The notes under the pieces were generated by a model, which searched no databases, was not told where the DNA came from, and saw nothing but the letters and a program-made list of their open reading frames with translations. Source: Streptomyces rhizosphaerihabitans (GTDB lineage: Bacteria > Actinomycetota > Actinomycetes > Streptomycetales > Streptomycetaceae). Taken from it: 64,000 bases of DNA. The position numbers and the translations under genes are program-made. Location: contig NZ_JAODTZ010000006.1 in assembly GCF_025399795.1 (NCBI RefSeq), forward strand, positions 1 through 64,000, given 5' to 3'. Below, piece after piece: positions 34,197-42,310 of this stretch (positions within the stretch are counted from its first letter, which is position 1; every line of letters starts with the position of its first letter).

Positions 34197-35723
34197 ATGG
34201 CTCATCTGCGTTCCAGACGCCGTCTCGCCCTCGCCGTGCCGGTCGTTCTGTCGCTCACCGCCTCGCTCGGCTTCCTGCCGGGCGCCGCGTCGGCCACACC
34301 TCTGACCGCGCCCGCCGCGACGAGCGCGGACGGGCCGAACCTCTCGTACGTGGTCAACACGACAACGGACCACCGCACGATCGCGTCGGTGAAGAAGGCG
34401 ATCGGCGCGGCCGGCGGCAGCGTCGTCATCGCGTACGAGCAGATCGGCGTGATCGTCGTCCACTCCGCGAACCCGGACTTCGGGCGGCAGATCCGGACGG
34501 CACGCGGAGTGCAGTCGGCCGGTGCCACGCGCACCTCGGCGCTGACCGCCGCGGGGACGACGGACGAGGGCGCGGCGCAGGTGCTGTCGGCCGCCGAGGC
34601 CGCCAAGGTCGCGAAGACCGCCGGCGCGGGCGAGGAGCCCCTCGAGGCCGACCAGTGGGACCTGCGCGCGATAGGCGCCGACAAGGCGGCCGCGATCAAC
34701 CCGGGCAGCAAGAAGGTCACCGTCGCCGTGATCGACGTCGGCGTCGACGACACGCACCCGGACATCGCGCCGAACTTCTCGGCCTCGCAGTCCGCGAACT
34801 GCGTGGGCGGCAAGCCGGACACGACGTACGGCGCCTGGCGCCCGGTGGACGCCGACCACTACCACGGCACGCATGTCGCGGGGGAGATCGCGGCGGCCCG
34901 CAACGGCATCGGCGTCGCGGGGGTCGCGCCGGGCGTGAAGGTCGCGGGCATCACGGTGGCCGAGCCCGACTCCACCCAGTTGTTCTACCCGGAGAGCGTC
35001 GTGTGCGCCTTCGTGTTCGCCGCCGACCACGGCGTCGAGATCACCAACAACAGCTACTACGTGGACCCGTGGCTGTACAACTGCCTCGACGACCCCGACC
35101 AGAAGGCCATCGTCGACGCCGTCAACCGGGCCCAGCTCTACGCCCAGAAGAAGGGCACGCTGAACGTCGCAGCGGCGGGCAACTCCAACGACGACCTCGA
35201 CTCGAACGCGCTGACCGACGCGTCCAGCCCCGACGACTCGACCGCCACGACGCGCACGGTCGACCCGCACAAGTGCTTCGACATACCCACCCAGTTGCCC
35301 GGTGTCGTCACGGTCGCCTCGACCGGCTTCAAGGGCGCCAAGTCCTACTTCTCCAGCTACGGCGACGGCGTCATCGACGTCGCGGCGCCCGGCGGCGACC
35401 GGTACCAGATCCCGGACACGCCGTCGCAGAACGGCCGCATCCTCTCGACGCTGCCGAACAACACGTACGGCTACCTACAGGGCACCTCGATGGCGACGCC
35501 GCACGTCGCCGGCGTGGCCGCGCTGCTGAAGTCCAAGTACCCGTGGGCCACGCCGGCTCAGCTCCAGATCCTCCTCAAGGCCCAGGCGGACAACCCGGGT
35601 TGCCCGACCACCCCCTACGACGGGAACGGCGACGGCGTCGTCGACGCGACCTGTGTCGGCGGCAAGCGGGTGAACGGCTTCTACGGATTCGGGATCGTCA
35701 ACGCGCTGCGGGCGGTCAAGTAG
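34197..35723 (+). CDS. secreted S8 (subtilisin-like) serine protease
   Basis: Extracellular subtilase of 508 residues. The signal peptide (residues 1-33, RRLALAVPVVLSLTASLGFL, cleavage near GAASA) is followed by a propeptide to about residue 155. The peptidase domain has catalytic Asp in VAVIDVGVDDTHPDIA, His in YHGTHVAGEIAAARNG and Ser in GTSMATPHVAG. The oxyanion Asn lies in AAAGNSNDD. The usual DTG/DSG is DVG, a mild variant. Paired cysteines (NCVGG, VVCAF, YNCLD, HKCFD, GCPTT, TCVGG) suggest disulfides. ATG at 34197 has GTGGAGA upstream. A terminator follows. Confidence 0.94.
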   Translation: MAHLRSRRRLALAVPVVLSLTASLGFLPGAASATPLTAPAATSADGPNLSYVVNTTTDHRTIASVKKAIGAAGGSVVIAYEQIGVIVVHSANPDFGRQIRTARGVQSAGATRTSALTAAGTTDEGAAQVLSAAEAAKVAKTAGAGEEPLEADQWDLRAIGADKAAAINPGSKKVTVAVIDVGVDDTHPDIAPNFSASQSANCVGGKPDTTYGAWRPVDADHYHGTHVAGEIAAARNGIGVAGVAPGVKVAGITVAEPDSTQLFYPESVVCAFVFAADHGVEITNNSYYVDPWLYNCLDDPDQKAIVDAVNRAQLYAQKKGTLNVAAAGNSNDDLDSNALTDASSPDDSTATTRTVDPHKCFDIPTQLPGVVTVASTGFKGAKSYFSSYGDGVIDVAAPGGDRYQIPDTPSQNGRILSTLPNNTYGYLQGTSMATPHVAGVAALLKSKYPWATPAQLQILLKAQADNPGCPTTPYDGNGDGVVDATCVGGKRVNGFYGFGIVNALRAVK

Positions 35724-35739
35724 CGCCTGCCGAAAGTCC

Positions 35740-35777
35740 CGTGGCCCCGGTCGTCCTGTGCGGCGACCGGGGCCACG
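35740..35777 (+). terminator. hairpin terminator of the subtilase gene
   Basis: A perfect 14-bp stem (CGTGGCCCCGGTCG and its complement) begins 16 bp after the stop codon. Confidence 0.82.
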
Positions 35778-35829
35778 CCGTCGCAGGCCGCCTTCCATGT
35801 TGATCGCGTCCACGCTGCATAGTGCCGGT

Positions 35830-37224
35830 ATGACGCATTCACCGATGGCCGTTGTGTGGGAGGAGCTGGGCGGCGACCCGGCACTGCTCCCCGGGGTTTC
35901 GACCGTGGTGCGCGCGGGTGCGCTGGAAGCCCGGCTGCCCGTACGCGACTTGGCGCGCGCCTGCGTGGGTGCCTGCGCGCTGGCGGCCGCCGAGCTGGGG
36001 GCCCGGCGGGCCGGACTCGCGCGGGTGCCGCGGGTGAGCGTGGACGACGGCGCCGTCGCCACGGCCTTCGTCAGCGAACGGCATCTGCGGATCGGCGGGC
36101 GCGCGCCGGTCACCTTCGCGCCGCTGTCCCGGTTCTGGCGGACCGCGGACGGCTGGGTGCGGACGCACGCGAACTATCCACATCACCGGGCGCGACTGCT
36201 GGACGCGTTGGGGCTGGGCGCGGACGCGTCCGTGGAGACGGTCGCCGCCTGCCTCGCCGAACGGTCCGCCGCGGACGTGGAGGACACCGTGTACGCGGCC
36301 GGCGGCCTCGCCGTAGCGCTGCGTACGGCCAAGGAGTGGGCGGCGCACGAGCAGGGGGCGGCCGTCGCGCGCCGGCCCCTGCTGACCCGGGAGCCCGTCG
36401 CCGAACTGGACGGGTCCGCGCCGCGCGCACGGTCGCGGCTCTCCGGTGATCCGCTGCGGCCCGCGGCCGGTGTGCGCGTCCTGGACCTCACCCGGGTCAT
36501 CGCGGGCCCGGTCGCGACCCGCACCCTCGCACTGCTGGGCGCCGACGTCCTGCGCGTGGACACGCCGCGGCTGCCCGAGGACCCCGACGCGCACGCCGAC
36601 ACGGGCTTCGGGAAGCGTTCCACGAAGCTCGACCTGGGCGTGCGCGCGGACCGCGACACCTTCGAGGAACTGCTCGCCGAGGCCGACGTCCTGGTCACCG
36701 GGTACCGGCCCGGCTCCCTCGACCACTTCGCGCTCACGCCGGAGGCACTGGCCGTGCGCCGACCCGGCCTGGTCGTGGCGCAGTTGTCCGCGTGGGGTGG
36801 GTACGGGCCGTGGGCCGGGCGGCGGGGCTTCGACAGCCTGGTGCAGGTCGCCACCGGGATCGCGGAGATCGAGGGGTCGGCGGAGCGGCCGGGTGCGCTG
36901 CCCGCGCAGGCCCTCGACCACGGCACGGGGTATCTGCTGGCCGCCGCGGTGCTCCGGTCGCTCACCGAGCAGACCCGGCAGGGCGGGACGCGGCTCGTCC
37001 GGCTGGCGCTGGCGCAGACAGCCGCGTGGCTGGTGGACGGGTTGGCGCGCCGGGACGAGGAGCCCGCCGACGCCTCGTACGAACCGGCCGCCTGGCTCGC
37101 CGAGACCGACAGCGACCTGGGCCGGCTCGGGTATACCCGGACGCCCGTCTCCTTCGCCGGTGGTCCCGCCGACTGGGCGCGGCCGCCGGGGCCTTGGGGC
37201 ACGGACCCGGCCGAGTGGGCGTGA
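35830..37224 (+). CDS. CaiB/BaiF-type (family III) CoA transferase
   Basis: A 464-residue protein. A divergent N-terminal half (residues 1-205, ALEARLPVRDLARACVGACA) carries a degenerate copy of the fold. A better-conserved half starts at LDLTRVIAGPVATRTLALLG (about residue 219) and runs through LVTGYRPGSLDHFALTPEAL and VAQLSAWGGYGPWAGRRGFD. Members move CoA between carboxylic acids. The substrate is unknown and no partner gene is adjacent. Start is uncertain: ATG at 35830 fits known homologues but has no ribosome binding site; 35797 is an alternative. The 186-bp gap to the next convergent gene holds only short hairpins. Confidence 0.85.
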   Translation: MTHSPMAVVWEELGGDPALLPGVSTVVRAGALEARLPVRDLARACVGACALAAAELGARRAGLARVPRVSVDDGAVATAFVSERHLRIGGRAPVTFAPLSRFWRTADGWVRTHANYPHHRARLLDALGLGADASVETVAACLAERSAADVEDTVYAAGGLAVALRTAKEWAAHEQGAAVARRPLLTREPVAELDGSAPRARSRLSGDPLRPAAGVRVLDLTRVIAGPVATRTLALLGADVLRVDTPRLPEDPDAHADTGFGKRSTKLDLGVRADRDTFEELLAEADVLVTGYRPGSLDHFALTPEALAVRRPGLVVAQLSAWGGYGPWAGRRGFDSLVQVATGIAEIEGSAERPGALPAQALDHGTGYLLAAAVLRSLTEQTRQGGTRLVRLALAQTAAWLVDGLARRDEEPADASYEPAAWLAETDSDLGRLGYTRTPVSFAGGPADWARPPGPWGTDPAEWA

Positions 37225-37410
37225 CCGACGGGTCGGCCGGAAACGCACCTACGGGCGGAATGCCGAACCACCGCTTGTTTTCCCGCACTTGCCCGGCTGG
37301 GCCTGGTCGCTCCCGTGTCGGGCCCACTGACGGCCCTGCCGGTGCCCGTCCGGTGGGGAGCCGCCCCACGGGCCGCGCCGGTCGCCCGGCCCGTGGGTAC
37401 CACCCCGGCG

Positions 37411-38454
37411 TCAGTTGGTGACGAGGACCTTCAGCGCGGTCCGCTCGTCCATCGCCTTGTAACCCTCGGGCACGCTCTCCAGCCCGATGGTCATGTCGAA
37501 GACCGGCGACGGGTCGATGGTCCCGTCGAGGACGTCGGGCAGCAGCTCGGGGATGTACGCGCGGACCGGGGCGACGCCGCCGCGCAGGGCGATGTTCCGG
37601 TCGAACATGACGCCCAGGTCGAGGCCCGTACCGCTGCCGTGGGGCACGCCGACGAAACCGATGGCGCCGCCGTCGCGGGTGATGTTCACAGCCGTACGCA
37701 TGGACTGCTCGGTGCCGACGGCCTCGACGACACAGTGCGCACCCTGGCCCCCGGTCAGCTCGCGCACGGCCTCGACGGCCGCCTCACCGCGCTCGGCGAC
37801 GACATCCGTGGCACCGAAGCGGCGCGCGATGTCGGTGCGCACCTCGTGGCGGCCGAGCGCGATGATCCGCTCGGCGCCGAGCCGCTGGGCGGCGAGCACG
37901 GCGCACAGCCCGACGGCCCCGTCCCCGACGACGGCGACGGTCGAGCCCTTGCGGACACCGGCCCCGAGGGCCGCGTGGTGGCCGGTGCCGAGGACGTCGG
38001 AGAGCGTCAGCAGCGCGGACAGCAGGTGGTCGTCGGAGGCCGCCTCCTTGGGCAGCTGTACGAGGGTGCCGTCGGCGAAGGGAACGCGTACGGCCTCGCC
38101 CTGACCGCCGTCGTAGCCGACGGCACCCCAGAAGCCGCCGTGCCGGCACGAGGTGGTGAGTCCGTCGCGGCAGTAGTCGCACACGCCGTCGGACCACATG
38201 AAGGGCGCCACGACCAGGTCGCCGCGCCGCACTCCGGTCACCGCGGAGCCCGTCTCCTCGACGATGCCGAGGAACTCGTGCCCGATCCGCTGGCCCGGCT
38301 GCCGGGCCGCCTCGCCGCGGTACGCCCACAGGTCGCTGCCGCAGATGCAGGAGCGCAGCACCCGCACGATCGCGTCGGTGGGCAGCTGCACCATGGGCTC
38401 GGGCACGTCCTCCACGCGCATGTCGTACGGGGCGTGGATGGTGGTGGCGCGCAT
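37411..38454 (-). CDS. zinc-dependent alcohol dehydrogenase family protein
   Basis: Medium-chain dehydrogenase of 347 residues. Catalytic zinc ligands are Cys in SCICGSDLWAYRG (about residue 39), His-Glu in RIGHEFLGIVEE and a later acidic residue. The structural-zinc loop is shortened (GVCDYCRDGLTTSCRHG keeps three Cys). The cofactor motif is VVGDGAVGLCAVLAAQRLGA. Start ATG at 38454 has AGAGGGA upstream. It lies 41 bp downstream of the lysoplasmalogenase gene on the same strand, though a hairpin sits between. A role in handling fatty aldehydes or alcohols from that operon is possible but inferred. Confidence 0.9.
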   Translation of the reverse strand: MRATTIHAPYDMRVEDVPEPMVQLPTDAIVRVLRSCICGSDLWAYRGEAARQPGQRIGHEFLGIVEETGSAVTGVRRGDLVVAPFMWSDGVCDYCRDGLTTSCRHGGFWGAVGYDGGQGEAVRVPFADGTLVQLPKEAASDDHLLSALLTLSDVLGTGHHAALGAGVRKGSTVAVVGDGAVGLCAVLAAQRLGAERIIALGRHEVRTDIARRFGATDVVAERGEAAVEAVRELTGGQGAHCVVEAVGTEQSMRTAVNITRDGGAIGFVGVPHGSGTGLDLGVMFDRNIALRGGVAPVRAYIPELLPDVLDGTIDPSPVFDMTIGLESVPEGYKAMDERTALKVLVTN

Positions 38455-38482
38455 GGCGAGGGTCCCTCTCGTGCGGAGCGTG

Positions 38483-38521
38483 GGTGAGATGCGCTCAGGG
38501 GGTGGTTGAGCGCATCTCACC
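38483..38521 (-). terminator. hairpin overlapping the lysoplasmalogenase stop
   Basis: A perfect 15-bp inverted repeat (GGTGAGATGCGCTCA and its complement) with a 9-nt loop. The last codons and stop of the lysoplasmalogenase gene lie inside it. It may attenuate transcription into the dehydrogenase gene. Confidence 0.7.
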
Positions 38522-39166
38522 GTACGCCGCCGCGGGCGCGCGTCGCGCGGCGAGGGGGCTCAGCACGCCTTCGACCAGCAGGAACTGGGCCACGACGTAC
38601 GTGAGCATGATCCAGAAGGCCGCCTTCGGCAGCTGCGGCCAGTCGGCGACGCCGGTGGCGATGAGCGTGTCCGAGAGCATGAAGAGGGCGCCGCCGAGCG
38701 CCGCGACGGGCCCGAGCCGCGTGGCCCCGTACGCCATCGCGGTCAGCAGCAGGCTGTAGCCCGCGACGGGGATGCGCAGGCCGGCCGGCAGACCCGGCCA
38801 CAGGAGGACGACCAGGGCGACGAGGACGGTGGCGTACACGCCGACGAGCCGTGCGCCGCGAACGCGTGCCGTTCTGCGGAAGAGCACGAGGTAGCACACG
38901 TGCCCCGCCGCGAAGGAGGCCATGCCGAGGAGGAAGGCGGGGTCGGCGTCGGACATGAGCGCCAGGTCACCGCACCAGCCGAGGAGCAGGGCCGCCACGA
39001 GGAACCGGGGTCCGCCGCGTGCAGCCGCGTACAAGGCGAGCAGCGGCATCAGGAGCGGCTTGGCGATCCGGTGTCCGGGGTCGGATCCGGCGAGCAGCGA
39101 GAGGAGGTCCACGGCCGCCGTCAGCGCGAAGCAGACGAGCAGGACGCGCGCGGGACGCGGGATCAC
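38495..39166 (-). CDS. lysoplasmalogenase (YhhN/TMEM86 family)
   Basis: Polytopic membrane enzyme of 223 residues with about eight hydrophobic helices (LLVCFALTAAVDLLSLLAG; FLVAALLLGWCGDLALMSD; LVGVYATVLVALVVLLWPGL). The family acidic motifs are GDLALM near the N-terminal third and FMLSDTLIA near the C-terminus. YhhN proteins hydrolyse the vinyl-ether bond of lysoplasmalogens, giving a fatty aldehyde and a glycerophospho compound. The GTG start at 39166 overlaps the AGMO-like gene's stop (GTGA), so the two are coupled. Streptomyces is not known for plasmalogens, so the true substrate is open. Confidence 0.88.
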   Translation of the reverse strand: MIPRPARVLLVCFALTAAVDLLSLLAGSDPGHRIAKPLLMPLLALYAAARGGPRFLVAALLLGWCGDLALMSDADPAFLLGMASFAAGHVCYLVLFRRTARVRGARLVGVYATVLVALVVLLWPGLPAGLRIPVAGYSLLLTAMAYGATRLGPVAALGGALFMLSDTLIATGVADWPQLPKAAFWIMLTYVVAQFLLVEGVLSPLAARRAPAAAYGEMRSTTP

Positions 39167-40116
39167 GCGGCGGACTCCGCGGCCTGGGTCCGCGCGGCGG
39201 GCTCCGTCACCGGGATCTGCTCGGCAGGGTCCGTCACCCGGGTGTGCGCGGTGGACTCCGTGAGCGGAGTCTGCGCGGCGGCCGGTGGCGCGGGCTGCCA
39301 GCCGGGCCTGCCGAGGAGCCGCCCGGCGCGCTCGCGCCAGTTCGCCGCCGCCCGCACGTCCCTGGCGATGGCGGTGTACTCGTGGGTGGCCACCCTCAGC
39401 GGGTTGTACGTGGTGATGTTCTTGGTGAGCCCGTAGACGGGGCGTTCGGTCTCCGCGACCCACGATCCGAAGAGCCGGTCCCAGACGATGAGGATCCCGC
39501 CGAAGTTGCGGTCCAGGTAGCCGCCCTGGGAGGCGTGGTGGACGCGGTGGTGGGAGGGCGTGTTGAAGGCGGACTCGAACCAGCGGGGCATCTTGTCGAT
39601 GCGTTCGGTGTGGATCCAGAACTGGTAGACGAGGCTCACCGACGAGCAGAACGCGAGCGCGGCCGGGTGCACCCCGAGGGCGACCATCGGGAGGTAGAAG
39701 GGCCAGGACGTGAGGCCCGTCCAGGGCTGGCGCAGTGCGGTGGTGAGGTTGAACTTCCTGCTGGAGTGGTGCACGACGTGACAGGCCCACAGGACGCGGA
39801 TCACGTGGTGGCCGCGGTGGGACCAGTAGTAGAAGAAGTCCTGCGCGAGCAGCATCAGCGGGATCGTCCACCACAGGACGGGCACCCGCAGCGGCGTCAG
39901 TTCGTAGACCGCCATGTAGATCGCGACGATCGGGGACTTCCACAGGAGATCGAAGAAGAGGCTGCCGAGCCCCATGCCGAGACTGGTCGCGGCGTCCTTC
40001 GTCCCATATCCCGCGGCATCGTCGTCCGGATGGATCCGGACGCTCACCATCTCGATGACGGCGAGGAGCACGAAGGCGGGTATCGACCAGAGCACGACAT
40101 CGGGCAGGTTCGGCAT
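39163..40116 (-). CDS. sterol desaturase/fatty-acid hydroxylase family protein, AGMO-like
   Basis: Di-iron membrane oxygenase of 317 residues. The His boxes are SHRGHH, CHVVHHSS and SHHRVHHA, with supporting motifs FNLTTALRQPW, LVYQFWIHTERIDKMP and GILIVWDRLFGSWVAE followed by YGLT. These match my memory of animal alkylglycerol monooxygenase (AGMO/TMEM195) closely, better than sterol C5-desaturases. AGMO cleaves ether bonds in alkylglycerols, using tetrahydropterin. A Thr/Ala-rich tail of about 40 residues is extra. Start ATG at 40116. Coupled to the lysoplasmalogenase gene, which supports an ether-lipid role. Confidence 0.88.
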   Translation of the reverse strand: MPNLPDVVLWSIPAFVLLAVIEMVSVRIHPDDDAAGYGTKDAATSLGMGLGSLFFDLLWKSPIVAIYMAVYELTPLRVPVLWWTIPLMLLAQDFFYYWSHRGHHVIRVLWACHVVHHSSRKFNLTTALRQPWTGLTSWPFYLPMVALGVHPAALAFCSSVSLVYQFWIHTERIDKMPRWFESAFNTPSHHRVHHASQGGYLDRNFGGILIVWDRLFGSWVAETERPVYGLTKNITTYNPLRVATHEYTAIARDVRAAANWRERAGRLLGRPGWQPAPPAAAQTPLTESTAHTRVTDPAEQIPVTEPAARTQAAESAA

Positions 40117-40239
40117 GGGTGAACCGTAGATGCGCTGGTCGGCTGCGTACAGAGGCTGTTACCGACAAGTATTACCGCCGGTACGCGCTTGCTTCCTGGT
40201 GATCTCCGCCAAGGGCGATACCCGTGCCCGGCCGGGTAC

Positions 40240-40950
40240 TCATACGCCCGCCGCTCCGAGCAGCGCTCCGGCCGCGTACGTCACCGCCATGGCAAGCGCT
40301 CCCCCGGCCGTGTTCCGCAGCACCGCGCGCCGTGGGTCCGCCGAGCCCAGCCGTGCGCTGCTCCAGCCGGTGAGGGCGAGCGCGGCCAGCACCGAGACCA
40401 CGGTGACGCCGAGCCGCCAGGCCGCCGGCGGCAGCACGATCGCCAGCAGCGGCAGCAGCGCTCCGGCGGTGAACGCGAGGAAGCTCGCCCATGCCGCGTG
40501 CCACGGATTGGTCAGGTCGTCGGGGTCGATGCCGAGTTCCTCGGACGCGTGGGCCCGCAGGGCGTCCCGCTCGGTGAGCTGTCCGGCCGCCTCGCGGGCC
40601 ACCTCCCTCGACAGGCCGCGCTGCTCCAGGAGCTCGGTCAGCTCCTCCAGTTCGGCCTCCGGCTGCTCCTTGAGCTCCCGTTTCTCCATGGCCAGGGCCG
40701 CCAGCTCCGAGTCCCGCTGGGTGGAGACGGACACGTACTCGCCCGCCGCCATGGACATCGACCCGGCGAGCAGTCCCGCGAGGCCCGCGGTGAACAGCGC
40801 CGCGCGGTCGCTGGTGGCGCCGGCCACGCCGACGACGAGGCCCGCCGTGGAGACGATGCCGTCGTTGGCGCCGAGGACGGCGGCCCGCAGCCAGTTCAGC
40901 CGCGAGCCGAGGGTGCCGCCGTGGGCCTCGTCGTGCGTCGGTTGCGTCAC
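40240..40950 (-). CDS. VIT1/CCC1 family iron or manganese transporter
   Basis: Membrane protein of 236 residues. The N-terminal helix pair has LRAAVLGANDGIVSTAGLVV and GSMSMAAGEYVSVSTQRDSE, both family hallmarks. A cytosolic Glu-rich metal-binding region follows (KEQPEAELEELTELLEQRGL), then three C-terminal helices (SFLAFTAGALLPLLAIVL). VIT/CCC1 proteins move Fe2+ or Mn2+ out of the cytosol, usually by proton exchange. The GTG at 40950 is the likely start, but no ribosome binding site is visible. It stands alone. Confidence 0.9.
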   Translation of the reverse strand: MTQPTHDEAHGGTLGSRLNWLRAAVLGANDGIVSTAGLVVGVAGATSDRAALFTAGLAGLLAGSMSMAAGEYVSVSTQRDSELAALAMEKRELKEQPEAELEELTELLEQRGLSREVAREAAGQLTERDALRAHASEELGIDPDDLTNPWHAAWASFLAFTAGALLPLLAIVLPPAAWRLGVTVVSVLAALALTGWSSARLGSADPRRAVLRNTAGGALAMAVTYAAGALLGAAGV

Positions 40951-41068
40951 ACGGGGAGGATCGCACCCGGGGTGCGGCCGGCGCAGCACCGACCCGGCGG
41001 TCCCCCGGGCCGCACACCGCCCGGAATCCACCGAACCGTACTCCCCCGGGCGGCGAACTCCTCGGCGC

Positions 41069-42310
41069 TCACCACACGCGCACCGACCCTCCTCTCGCGA
41101 ACGCCGGGCTCGTCGCGTCGGCGGGCGGGGTGTCCAGCGGTTCGGCGATCTCGGCCACGGTCGGGCCGACCTTCGCGGCGATCTCGTCGAGGTACGCCAG
41201 GTCGAAGCCGTAGACGCGGGCCGCGTTGCCGCCGGCCATGGCGGCGATCTCGGCGCGGGGCAGGCCCGCGTAGGCGATGCGCAGGCCCTCGCGGGTGTAG
41301 GGGTGGGTGCCCTCGTCGTGCGGGTAGTCGCTGCCCCACATGATCTTGTCGAGGCCGATGCGGTCGCGCAGCGGCACCTCGTGGGGGCGCATGAAACTGG
41401 CGCCGACGAAGCAGTTGTCACGCCAGACCAGGGAAGGGCGTTCGCCCATCGTCGCGGCCAGTCCCGCGCCGAACTTCGACTCGGCCGTCGACGCCTTCGA
41501 CGCCCTGCCCGCCGCCGCGACCAGCCGCCCGTGGTAGTAGTCCAGCATGTCGAGCACCCCGGGGATCCAGCCCGAGCCCTGCTCGGTCAGCACCAGCCTC
41601 AGACCGGGGTTCCGGCGGAACGCGCCCCCGAACACCAGGTGCCACAACGCCCGGTGCGAGAACCAGGTCGTCTCCACCATGTAGACCGCGCGGGCCGCCG
41701 GTTCGTCCCCGAGCGGCGGCGAGGCGGAGCCCGCGTGATGGTTCACCGGGACACCCAGTTCGGCGCAGGCCGCCCAGATCGGGTCGTACACCGACGAGTA
41801 CAGCTCGGGCAGGCCCGAGCCGGGGGGTGTGCCCGGCAGCAGCAGGCCGCCCTTGAGGCCCGCGCGCGCCGCCCAGCGGATCTCCTCGACCGCCGCGTCG
41901 ACGTCGTTCAGGAGGATCTGGAAGACTCCCGCGCGACGGCCGGGTGCCGCTGCGCAGAAGTCGGCGAGCCAGCGGTTGTGGGCCCGCAGGCCCGCCCAGC
42001 GCAGTTCGAGCTCCTGCGCCGTCGGGGCCGGTGCCATCAGGGAGCCCGACGGGAAGAACGGCGGGATGGTGTTGGGGAAGACCACCTCCGCGACGATGCC
42101 GTCCTCCTCCAGCTCCGCGACGCGGCGCCCGGAGTTCCAGTTCCGGTCGGCGGTGTCGGCGAGCAGGTCCTCGTACGGGTTGACGTAGCCGGCCGCCCAG
42201 GCGTCGAAGTCCTCGTGGTGCCGGCGCTCCAAGTACGGCTTGTAGTCGAGGAGATCGGCGCCGGCGTGGCAGTCGGCGGAGATGACGGTGTAGCGGTCCT
42301 CGGCGCTCAT
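41069..42310 (-). CDS. amidohydrolase family protein (ACMSD-like), distal copy
   Basis: TIM-barrel metal hydrolase or decarboxylase of 413 residues. The N-terminal metal motif is SADCHAG (DxH), the strand-5 and -6 His appear in VPVNHHAGSA and near LTEQGSGW, and the final Asp is in IMWGSDYPHDEGT. That pattern is the amidohydrolase_2 group with ACMSD and gamma-resorcylate decarboxylase. Its ATG overlaps the stop of the upstream, related amidohydrolase gene (ATGA). Last gene of a four-gene coupled operon; the substrate is unknown. Confidence 0.9.
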   Translation of the reverse strand: MSAEDRYTVISADCHAGADLLDYKPYLERRHHEDFDAWAAGYVNPYEDLLADTADRNWNSGRRVAELEEDGIVAEVVFPNTIPPFFPSGSLMAPAPTAQELELRWAGLRAHNRWLADFCAAAPGRRAGVFQILLNDVDAAVEEIRWAARAGLKGGLLLPGTPPGSGLPELYSSVYDPIWAACAELGVPVNHHAGSASPPLGDEPAARAVYMVETTWFSHRALWHLVFGGAFRRNPGLRLVLTEQGSGWIPGVLDMLDYYHGRLVAAAGRASKASTAESKFGAGLAATMGERPSLVWRDNCFVGASFMRPHEVPLRDRIGLDKIMWGSDYPHDEGTHPYTREGLRIAYAGLPRAEIAAMAGGNAARVYGFDLAYLDEIAAKVGPTVAEIAEPLDTPPADATSPAFARGGSVRVW

